Origin: Paeniglutamicibacter quisquiliarum
GTDB lineage: Bacteria; Actinomycetota; Actinomycetes; Actinomycetales; Micrococcaceae
DNA length: 64,000 nt
Reading direction: 5' to 3'
Assembly (NCBI RefSeq): GCF_019084045.1
Contig: NZ_JAHRED010000001.1
Location: forward strand, 310,001-374,000
Position numbers and translations under genes: made by a program. Of the stretch, positions 52,211-58,670 are shown piece by piece (within the stretch, counting starts at the first letter, position 1; each line of letters opens with the position of its first letter). The notes beneath the pieces were generated by a model. That model was not told the DNA's origin. It was given only the letters and a program-made list of their open reading frames with translations, and made no database searches.

Positions 52211-53029
52211 TCAGGGCTGGGGTTCGGCGGGAGGTCGCGGGGCGCTTCCGGTGACGCTGCCCAGCAGGGTTTCCAGCGGAATATGTGCCGTGGCCGCCTC
52301 GATGCGCTGGGAAATGCCCCTGAGCACGGGCAGGTGCCGGGTCATGGTGCCGGCGTTGGCGGAGGGGACCACGAGTCCGATCGAGCAGCCCAGGCGGCCG
52401 GTGTGGAAGACCGGCACGGCAATGGAGCACGAGCCGATGATGACCTCCTCCTGGGTCGTGGCGTAGCCCTGTTCCCGAACCTGGGCGAGCTCGGCCCGCA
52501 GTCTGGTCGGGTTGACGTGGGTGTGGCCGGTGACGGTGGCTAGCGGGCGGTTGAGGTAGGCGTCGGCGACCCAGTCCTCGGAATACGCGAGGATCACCTT
52601 GCCCACCGCGGTGGCATGCAAGGGCAATCGGCCGCCGACACGTGACGCGCGCGGAACCCGCTTGGAACCGTAGACCCGGTCGATGTACAGGGCCATGTTG
52701 CCGTCCCGTACGGCAAGCTGGCTGGTTTCCCCGGTCAGGGAGAACATGTCCTGGACGAAGGGGCGGGCGGTGTCGCGCAATTGGCGCCCCGCATTCTGGG
52801 CGATGGCCCACAACCGCAAGCCAAGCTGGACCCCTCCGTTGGGTCCGCGGCTGAGCATGCCCCACTCGACCAGCTCGCCCACCAGCCGATGGGTGGTGCT
52901 CAGCGGCACGCCCGAGGCCTCGGCGATTTCGGTCAGGCTCAGTGCCCGGCGCGATGTTTCAAACACTTCCATGATGGCAAGGACCTTGGAAGTCACGGTG
53001 CTTCCGGGCACTCGGTTTCCACCTGCCAT
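52211..53029 (-). CDS. IclR-family transcriptional regulator of the P450 cluster
   Basis: 272 residues. The winged helix is at about 10-70 ('TSKVLAIMEVFETSRRALSLTEIAEASGVPLSTTHRLVGELVEWG') and the effector domain at about 85-260 ('RVGGRLPLHATAVGKVILAYS', 'GSCSIAVPVFHTGRLGCSIGLVVPS'). A GAAAGGA site precedes the ATG. It lies between the second HD-domain gene and the P450 gene, all on the minus strand. Matching dyads (GTTTCCACTG type) occur in front of both, so it likely controls the whole cluster from about 53.9 to 43 kb. The proline-rich tail (last 10 residues) is unremarkable. Confidence 0.92.
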   Translation of the reverse strand: MAGGNRVPGSTVTSKVLAIMEVFETSRRALSLTEIAEASGVPLSTTHRLVGELVEWGMLSRGPNGGVQLGLRLWAIAQNAGRQLRDTARPFVQDMFSLTGETSQLAVRDGNMALYIDRVYGSKRVPRASRVGGRLPLHATAVGKVILAYSEDWVADAYLNRPLATVTGHTHVNPTRLRAELAQVREQGYATTQEEVIIGSCSIAVPVFHTGRLGCSIGLVVPSANAGTMTRHLPVLRGISQRIEAATAHIPLETLLGSVTGSAPRPPAEPQP

Positions 53030-53129
53030 CTACGGTGTCCTTTCCATCTGCCGCGTCTATTTTGCTCGCACCTTTGAGTGTAGGCGAGGACCCGCGGAAG
53101 CGGCCGGCGGAGACGGAGACATAGAGCCC

Positions 53130-53816
53130 TTAGTGCACCGCGTGAAGTTCCCGGCTCCGCGGCCAGAGGTTGGCCTGCTCCAGGGCGATGAGTCCGTTTG
53201 CCATGGTGATTGCCTCGGGAGTGAAAAGCCTGCCCAGCACCCGCGAGGCACACAGGCGTAGGGCCTGGCCGCGGTGCAACCCGAACCAGTCCATGACGGT
53301 GTCCAGTCCGTGCGGGGTCAGCCGCCACAACTTGTCGGCGTCCTTGACGATTTCGTCGTCGGGGTTTAGCGCATGGGAGCGGGAGTCATGCCCATCGATG
53401 ATAGCGGCGACCTGTTTGATCACCACCGTATCCACGCGGAGGGAATCCAGGATCTCGGTTGCCAGTCGCGCGCCCTCCTTTTCGTGCTGCAACACCAGCT
53501 CCGGTCGTCCGCCGCCGGGGGCGATGGCGGCGAGGACGAGCCCGGGCTCCACCTGCGACCAGCCGATGTCGTGCAGCATCATCGCGGGCAACACCACTCC
53601 GGGATCGGCCTGAGGGCGCTGATGGAGGAGGGCGGCGGCCAGGGAAAGGGAATAGAGGGTATGTGCGTCGTTGTCGCGCACCGCCAGCAGATCCCGTGCC
53701 CGGCCCCAGATTTCGCCCAGCAACGGATGGGTCTCAAAGAGATCGGGCAGCGGCGGCGGAATGTGCTCCGAGCTGTCGAGCCCAAAGTGGTTGGCCTGGG
53801 GGTGAATTTTAACCAT
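53130..53816 (-). CDS. HD-domain phosphohydrolase-like protein (second paralogue)
   Basis: 228 residues from the ATG at 53816 (MVKIHPQANHFGLD); the frame is open upstream, but that part contains the operator dyad. Metal-binding motifs are 'PAMMLHDIGWSQVE', 'LQHEKEGARLATEIL', 'AIIDGHDSRSHAL' and 'KDADKLWRLTPHG'. It is clearly paralogous to the protein at 44474, sharing the order and spacing of motifs. As the most upstream gene of the P450 cluster, with its own operator, it is probably co-induced. Hydrolysis of a phosphate ester is the likeliest activity; a di-iron oxygenase role (PhnZ-like) cannot be excluded. Confidence 0.8.
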   Translation of the reverse strand: MVKIHPQANHFGLDSSEHIPPPLPDLFETHPLLGEIWGRARDLLAVRDNDAHTLYSLSLAAALLHQRPQADPGVVLPAMMLHDIGWSQVEPGLVLAAIAPGGGRPELVLQHEKEGARLATEILDSLRVDTVVIKQVAAIIDGHDSRSHALNPDDEIVKDADKLWRLTPHGLDTVMDWFGLHRGQALRLCASRVLGRLFTPEAITMANGLIALEQANLWPRSRELHAVH

Positions 53817-53856
53817 GGGCACATGCTTGCACCAACGCACAGCAAACCCAAGGGGT

Positions 53857-53877
53857 GGTTTCCGGGCAGTGGAAACC
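53857..53877. promoter_or_regulatory. IclR operator-like dyad upstream of the second HD-domain gene
   Basis: On the minus strand the core reads GTTTCCACTGCCCGGAAAC. The outer arms GGTTTCC/GGAAACC are perfect. The left half equals that of the P450 operator at 52187-52206, so the same IclR protein should bind both. Confidence 0.55.
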
Positions 53878-53940
53878 TCTCCGGCAACAACCGGCCGGGA
53901 TCGGGCCATGATGTGCTTTGCCCGCCGGCATTGCTGGATT

Positions 53941-54035
53941 AAATGGTTGAGCACCGGCCGGAAGATTATGGGGGATTCTTCCGACCGGTGCTCTCATCAC
54001 TCGCACCTCCAAGAGGTAGATACGACTCTAGGGAA
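53941..54035 (-). repeat. Structured dispersed repeat, copy C
   Basis: About 95 bases matching copies A and B in the hairpin half. On the minus strand GAGCACCGGTCGGAAGA pairs with TCTTCCGGCCGGTGCTC, a 17-bp stem with one U-G pair, then AACCATTTAA. The preceding small hairpin is ACCTC-TTG-GAGGT. It starts about 60 bases beyond the stop of the minus-strand MFS gene. Confidence 0.78.
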
Positions 54036-54095
54036 TGATTCTGGACATTTCATGGACAACGGCATCGCGTTTCATGTGATTATCTGCGCGCGTGC

Positions 54096-55328
54096 CTACT
54101 GGGTATGGGAGAAATGCATGCTGCCGCGCCGGCCGACCAAGACCGCGGACAGGATGATGCCCAGGACCGCGAAGGCACCGGTCATCCACCAGGTGGAGGA
54201 CCATCCGCCGGTGCCCATGGCCAGCCAGGCCACGATCATCGGGCCGGTGAAATTGCCGACGTTGTAGATCTGCTGCATCAATCCCATGGCAGCCGGGGCC
54301 GAACCTCCCTCGGGGGCCAGGTCCACCGCCATGCGCGTCATGGTTGCCGGGATCATGGCTCCGGAGAAGGAGAAGAACCCGACGCAGGCGACCTGCCAGG
54401 CCAGGCCGCCGGGAACCGGCGACCAGTCAATGGCGAAGGTCAGCAGGCTCGCTGCCGCCATCAACACGAAGGAAACAAACAACAGGGCGCGGGCCGGGGC
54501 GCCACGCTGGAGCAGTATGCCGGTGATGATGGCGCCGACCCCGTTGAGCCCGCCGACGATGGCCGACAAGACCCCTGCATGGGTGCCGCTCAGGCCGCTT
54601 TCCCCGTATAGCGTGGGCAGGAAACCCACCACCGCCATCCACTGGACCGTGTAGCAACCGAAGACAACCCCTGCGAGCCACACCTTGGGCGATCGGGCGG
54701 TGATGCCGATGCGCCCGGCCGCGGCCTTGGCCCCTCCGGCGCCGGCGGGTTGGTCCCTCGGCACCAGGCGCAGCACCAGCGGGATCGGCGCCAGGCTGAC
54801 GGCCGCCATGACCCACCACCACAGCTGCCAGGTGCCAACCTGCAGGAAGAAGGCACTGGCGATCAAACCCACGAAGGTCGCGGTGCCCTGGTAGGCGCTC
54901 CAGCAGCCGACGGCCAGGTTGACACGGCGAAACGGTGCATGGCGGCGGATCAACCCGGGCCCCACCACGGTGGCCACAATGAACCCGACGCCCTCAATCG
55001 CCCGGGAAGCCAACAAGGTGTTCGCGCCGATCGACAAGGCGCCAAAGACCGAACCGGCGCTGAGGAAGAGCAACCCCAGGATCAGGGTCCGGCGCTCGCC
55101 GATGACCTCGGCCAGCAGCGACACCGCCAGGCCGCCGACCATGCCGGCCACCTGCACCACACCCAGCAACACCCCGGCGGCCAGCAGGGACAGACCCAGG
55201 TCCTCCTGGATCAGGGGAAGGGCCGCGGGAAGCTTCCAGATATGAAGCGCAGCGGTGATGCCCGCAACCACCACCACAATCCAGGCGGCATTGCCGCTGG
55301 CGGTGCGTCGGAGGCTGGGTTGGGTCAT
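54096..55328 (-). CDS. MFS permease (not of the MHS type)
   Basis: 410 residues from the ATG at 55328 (MTQPSLRRTASGN); the frame is open upstream but not protein-like there. Twelve hydrophobic segments are visible. The loop between helices 2 and 3 reads 'SLLAEVIGERRTLILGLLFLSAGS', as in the CynX/NNP-like MFS groups. It lacks the MHS marks. It is divergent from the VOC gene at 55524 and ends at repeat copy C. It may serve the P450 cluster downstream, but nothing in the sequence proves it. Confidence 0.88.
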   Translation of the reverse strand: MTQPSLRRTASGNAAWIVVVVAGITAALHIWKLPAALPLIQEDLGLSLLAAGVLLGVVQVAGMVGGLAVSLLAEVIGERRTLILGLLFLSAGSVFGALSIGANTLLASRAIEGVGFIVATVVGPGLIRRHAPFRRVNLAVGCWSAYQGTATFVGLIASAFFLQVGTWQLWWWVMAAVSLAPIPLVLRLVPRDQPAGAGGAKAAAGRIGITARSPKVWLAGVVFGCYTVQWMAVVGFLPTLYGESGLSGTHAGVLSAIVGGLNGVGAIITGILLQRGAPARALLFVSFVLMAAASLLTFAIDWSPVPGGLAWQVACVGFFSFSGAMIPATMTRMAVDLAPEGGSAPAAMGLMQQIYNVGNFTGPMIVAWLAMGTGGWSSTWWMTGAFAVLGIILSAVLVGRRGSMHFSHTQ

Positions 55329-55523
55329 GGTCAATGGAAGAGGTCCTTCGTTGGGCAGTTGATCGGATTCTTCCATGTCGGTGATCCGGAACACGAAGAT
55401 GTGTCGTCCGCGACCGGATGCGGGACTGCCCGCGGCCCCCGGTTTCCTCCAAGACCTTGACCACCCGTCCGGCGTCCGATGGAATGGCAAGCAGGAATCC
55501 AGACCAGCGAAGGGTATTCGATC

Positions 55524-56057
55524 ATGTCCCCGGAACCAGGCACCACGGCAGCAACCGGCAAACACACGACCAACGGGGTGCCGCACGGTTACACGGCACT
55601 GACTCCGTTCATCGTGGTTGACCCGGCACACGAGGCCATCGAGTTCTACCGCGACGTCTTCGGTGCCACGGTGCTCTCGGTGATGCCCGGCGCCCCGCGG
55701 GAGGATGGCAGCGGCACCATCGCCCATGCGGAACTCGATTTCGGCAATGGCTTCCTGCAGCTCTCGGACCCGCAGCCGGGCTACGGGCTGGTCGCGGCCG
55801 ATGCACAGCACACCAACAATTCCATCGGCCTGTACGTCGAGGATGTCGATGCGGTCTTTGCCCGGGCAGTGGAGCGCGGCGCCACCGCGGTGGAACAGCC
55901 CGCGAACTTCGTCTCCGGGGACCGCTTTGCCACCCTGGCCGATCCATTCGGACGGCGCTGGAACGTCATGACGCGGGTGGAGGACCTGTCCCGGGAGGAA
56001 TCCGAACGCCGGGTCGCCACCTGGCTTGAATCGTTCAACGCCACGGGCACGGAATAG
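55524..56057 (+). CDS. VOC-family (glyoxalase/PhnB-like) protein
   Basis: 177 residues from the ATG at 55524 behind GAAGGG. The single VOC module reads 'YTALTPFIVVDPAHEAIEFYRDVFGATVLSVMPG', 'GTIAHAELDFGNGFLQLSDP' and 'LADPFGRRWNVMTRVED'. It matches the PhnB / glyoxalase-like branch, which includes resistance proteins and uncharacterised enzymes. The C-terminal 25 residues are a charged helix. It stands alone between a divergent permease gene and an AraC remnant. Confidence 0.85.
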   Translation: MSPEPGTTAATGKHTTNGVPHGYTALTPFIVVDPAHEAIEFYRDVFGATVLSVMPGAPREDGSGTIAHAELDFGNGFLQLSDPQPGYGLVAADAQHTNNSIGLYVEDVDAVFARAVERGATAVEQPANFVSGDRFATLADPFGRRWNVMTRVEDLSREESERRVATWLESFNATGTE

Positions 56058-56071
56058 AGGTAATTTCCGCG

Positions 56072-56185
56072 TCAGCCGATGGAGCGGCCGGCATGGACCT
56101 GCCGCACGTAAGCGCCAAGGTTCATCCCGGTGACGGTGGCGAAATCCCGGGTGAAATGCGCCTGACTTTCATGGCCCGGCGCATG
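56072..56185 (-). pseudogene. C-terminal remnant of an AraC-family regulator
   Basis: The minus strand encodes 'GHESQAHFTRDFATVTGMNL' followed by GAYVRQVHAGRSIG and a stop at 56072. This is the second helix-turn-helix of AraC proteins (pattern GF-x-SQ-x-HF-x-R-x-F). Upstream the frame loses similarity within a few codons. Only the last ~35 residues survive. Confidence 0.65.
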
Positions 56186-56269
56186 GGCCGGACGCACTCG
56201 TGCCCCGGTGCCTCCCGTTGCGGGGAGTGGCCGGGGTACGGGTGCGGGGCGTGCGGGGCGTGCGGGGCG

Positions 56270-57631
56270 CTACTGCACGTGGGCGCCGGAGGCGTTCTCC
56301 ACCTTGTGCGCGGTGCGACCCAAGAGGTGCGTGGGCACCTTGTACGTTTCCTTGGCCGTCAGCGCGGAGACCGAGGCGATCAGCGCGATGGCAACGGTGA
56401 AGAGGCTGATGACCACCCAGCCGCCGGGCTCCAGGCCGCCCAGGGCCGCGACGATGGACGGGGCGAAGCCAGCCATCAGGAAGCCGAGCTGGGTGCCGAT
56501 GGCCAGGCCGGAGAAGCGGACCTGGGAGGAGAACATCTCCGCGTAGAAGGAAGGCCAGACGGCGTTGGCCGCCGCGTACGCGCAGGAGAAGACCAGCAGC
56601 GAGAGCGCGAACTGCAACAGGGTGTTGCCGGTTTCCATCGAGCGCAGGTAGAACGGCATGAACGCCGCCGAGGCCAGGGCGCCGTAGATGAACACCGGCT
56701 TGCGGCCGATCTTGTCCGCCAGCTTGCCGAAGAACGGCTGGGTGAACAGCGCGCCGATGTTGCCGGCAACCACCAGCCACAGCGTGACTGACTCGTCCAT
56801 GTTGCCGATCGACTTGCCGTAGGAGATGGCCAGCGTGCCGTAGACGGTTGACACCGCGGCGATGAAGGCGCAGAAGACCACGCGCAGCACGTCGCGCCAG
56901 TGGAAGCGGATCAGCACGCCCAGGGGCAGCTTGGCGATCTCGTTGTTCTTCTTGGCTTCCTCGAATTCCGGGGTCTCGTGCAGCGAGCGGCGGATGAAGA
57001 AGGTGACGATGACGACCACGGCCGAGAGCCAGAATGGAATGCGCCAGCCGATGCCGAACTTGAATTCGTCGGGCATGGCCACCACGGGAATGAAGATCAG
57101 CGCGGCGAGGATCTGCCCGCCCTGGGTGCCGGTGAGCGTCCAGGAGGTGAAGAAGGAGCGGCGGTCATCGGGCGCGTGTTCCAGAGTCAGCGAGGAGGCG
57201 CCGGCCTGCTCTCCGGCGGCGGAGAGTCCCTGCAGCAGGCGAGCGAGCACCAGCAGTGCCGGGGCCAGCCAGCCGACCTGGTCGAAGGTGGGCAGGCAGC
57301 CGATCATGAAGGTCGCCGCGCCCATCAGCACCAGGGTGAACATCAGGACCTTTTGCCGCCCGATCCGGTCCCCGAAGTGGCCCAGGATGACCGCGCCGAT
57401 GGGGCGGGCGACATAGGCGAAGCCGAAAGTCGCCAGGGACATGACAGCGGCATTGGCGCCGGCGTCGGGGAAGAACACGTGCGGGAAGATCAGCGCGGCC
57501 GCGGAGCCGAAGATGAAGAAGTCGTAGTATTCCACGGCGCTGCCCATGAAGCTGGCCAAGGCGGCCTTGACCGGCGTCCTGCCCCCGGTGCCGGGCGCGT
57601 CCTGCGCCGGTGGTTGGGTCGTGTTTGGCAT
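56270..57631 (-). CDS. MFS permease, MHS family (shikimate transporter-like)
   Basis: 453 residues. MHS marks are 'GSAVEYYDFFIFG', 'GHFGDRIGRQKVLMF' and '[16 protein letters not shown]'. Twelve membrane segments. It is transcribed divergently from the quinate/shikimate dehydrogenase gene; the 166-base gap holds two adjoining 19-bp operators. It is therefore the best candidate in the window for the shikimate/quinate importer (ShiA/QsuA function). The 3' end is followed by three tandem copies of GTGCGGGGC (56242-56268). Confidence 0.92.
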   Translation of the reverse strand: MPNTTQPPAQDAPGTGGRTPVKAALASFMGSAVEYYDFFIFGSAAALIFPHVFFPDAGANAAVMSLATFGFAYVARPIGAVILGHFGDRIGRQKVLMFTLVLMGAATFMIGCLPTFDQVGWLAPALLVLARLLQGLSAAGEQAGASSLTLEHAPDDRRSFFTSWTLTGTQGGQILAALIFIPVVAMPDEFKFGIGWRIPFWLSAVVVIVTFFIRRSLHETPEFEEAKKNNEIAKLPLGVLIRFHWRDVLRVVFCAFIAAVSTVYGTLAISYGKSIGNMDESVTLWLVVAGNIGALFTQPFFGKLADKIGRKPVFIYGALASAAFMPFYLRSMETGNTLLQFALSLLVFSCAYAAANAVWPSFYAEMFSSQVRFSGLAIGTQLGFLMAGFAPSIVAALGGLEPGGWVVISLFTVAIALIASVSALTAKETYKVPTHLLGRTAHKVENASGAHVQ

Positions 57632-57690
57632 CGGGCACTCCTAGGTGTGACGGGAAAATTGAGGGGGAGCTCAACGTGTCTGCGAGATCG

Positions 57691-57728
57691 TTGTGCGCAT
57701 AGCGTACAGTTGTACGAATTGCGTACAA
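57691..57728. promoter_or_regulatory. Two adjoining 19-bp operators in the divergent qsu promoter region
   Basis: TTGTGCGCATAGCGTACAG (57691-57709) and TTGTACGAATTGCGTACAA (57710-57728) are direct repeats of a 19-bp dyad, the second nearly perfect. The plus-strand promoter TTGTAC (57710-57715), 17-base spacer, TAGAGT (57733-57738) overlaps the second one. On the minus strand TTGTAC and TACGCT could drive the permease gene. The same dyads occur upstream of tctC (30695-30751). Confidence 0.7.
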
Positions 57729-57797
57729 CCATTAGAGTAGAGCTAAATCACACCCAAGACAATCCTCCCGCGAAAAATCTCAAGGACTGGAACACTC

Positions 57798-58670
57798 ATG
57801 AGCACCACCACGCAGTCGTACCTTGTAGGCCTGATCGGGGACGGGGTCATGCCATCGCTGACCCCGCCGATGCACGAGACCGAGGCGGACGCCCACGGAT
57901 TGCGCTACCTCTACCGCCCGATCGACCTGGCCGGGATCGGCAAGGACGCCAACGAGGTGGGCGACCTGTTGCGGGCAGGCGCCATGCTGGGATTCAACGC
58001 CTTCAACATCACCCACCCCTGCAAGCAACTGGTGCTCGAACACCTGGATGAGATCAGCGACGAGGCCCGCGCCATCGGCGCGGTCAACACCGTCGCCATC
58101 CGCGACGGCAGGTTCCACGGCTACAACACCGACGCCTCGGGCTTCTCCTGGGCCCTGGCCAACGGCCTGCCCGGGGCGAGGCTGGACACCGTGCTGCAGC
58201 TGGGTGTTGGAGGAGCCGGCTCCGCGGTCGCCTACGCGCTGCTGGACTCCGGGACCAGGGAACTGCTGCTGGTGGATCCCGAGGCGGCCCGCGCCGCCGA
58301 GCGCGCGGCGACGCTGGCCATGCAATTCCCGGACCGCACCATCCTGGCCTGCACCCCCGACCAGGTCCCGGCGCTGCTGGGGCGCGTGGACGGTGTGCTC
58401 AATGCCAGCCCCGTGGGCATGCACCACCACCCGGGGGTGCCCCTCGACGTCGGCGGGCTCACGCCCGAACACTGGGTGGCCGACGTGGTCTACCGCCCGG
58501 TGGACACCGAACTGATCCGCGCGGCCCGCGCCCTGGGCTGCCGTACCCTGGACGGCGGGCACATGGCCGTGGGTCAGGCAGTCGATGCCTTTTCCATCAT
58601 CACCGGCACCACCCCCGACACCGCCCGGATGCGCAACCACCTGCTTGCGATGCTGGAGGCGGGACTCTAA
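57798..58670 (+). CDS. qsuD: Quinate/shikimate dehydrogenase (SLTP type)
   Basis: 290 residues. Motifs are 'PSLTPPMHETEAD', 'FNAFNITHPCKQLV' with the catalytic Lys, 'IGAVNTVAI', 'GYNTDASGF' with the Asp, and '[14 protein letters not shown]'. The Ser-x-Thr in the first motif replaces the Ser-x-Ser of AroE; this exchange is known from the quinate/shikimate dehydrogenase of Corynebacterium, which uses NAD and accepts quinate. The reaction is quinate to 3-dehydroquinate and shikimate to 3-dehydroshikimate. Its stop shares a base with the start of the QsuB-like gene (TAATG). Confidence 0.88.
   Translation: MSTTTQSYLVGLIGDGVMPSLTPPMHETEADAHGLRYLYRPIDLAGIGKDANEVGDLLRAGAMLGFNAFNITHPCKQLVLEHLDEISDEARAIGAVNTVAIRDGRFHGYNTDASGFSWALANGLPGARLDTVLQLGVGGAGSAVAYALLDSGTRELLLVDPEAARAAERAATLAMQFPDRTILACTPDQVPALLGRVDGVLNASPVGMHHHPGVPLDVGGLTPEHWVADVVYRPVDTELIRAARALGCRTLDGGHMAVGQAVDAFSIITGTTPDTARMRNHLLAMLEAGL

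Noticed and set aside
40839-54035. Repeats considered as CRISPR or insertion-sequence ends
   Set aside because: Copies are kilobases apart, have no regular spacers, no terminal inverted repeats with target duplications and no transposase; they are better described as structured RNA-like repeats.
56242-56268. Three tandem copies of GTGCGGGGC
   Set aside because: Short GC-rich repeat beyond a permease stop codon; no sign of function and easily explained by replication slippage.
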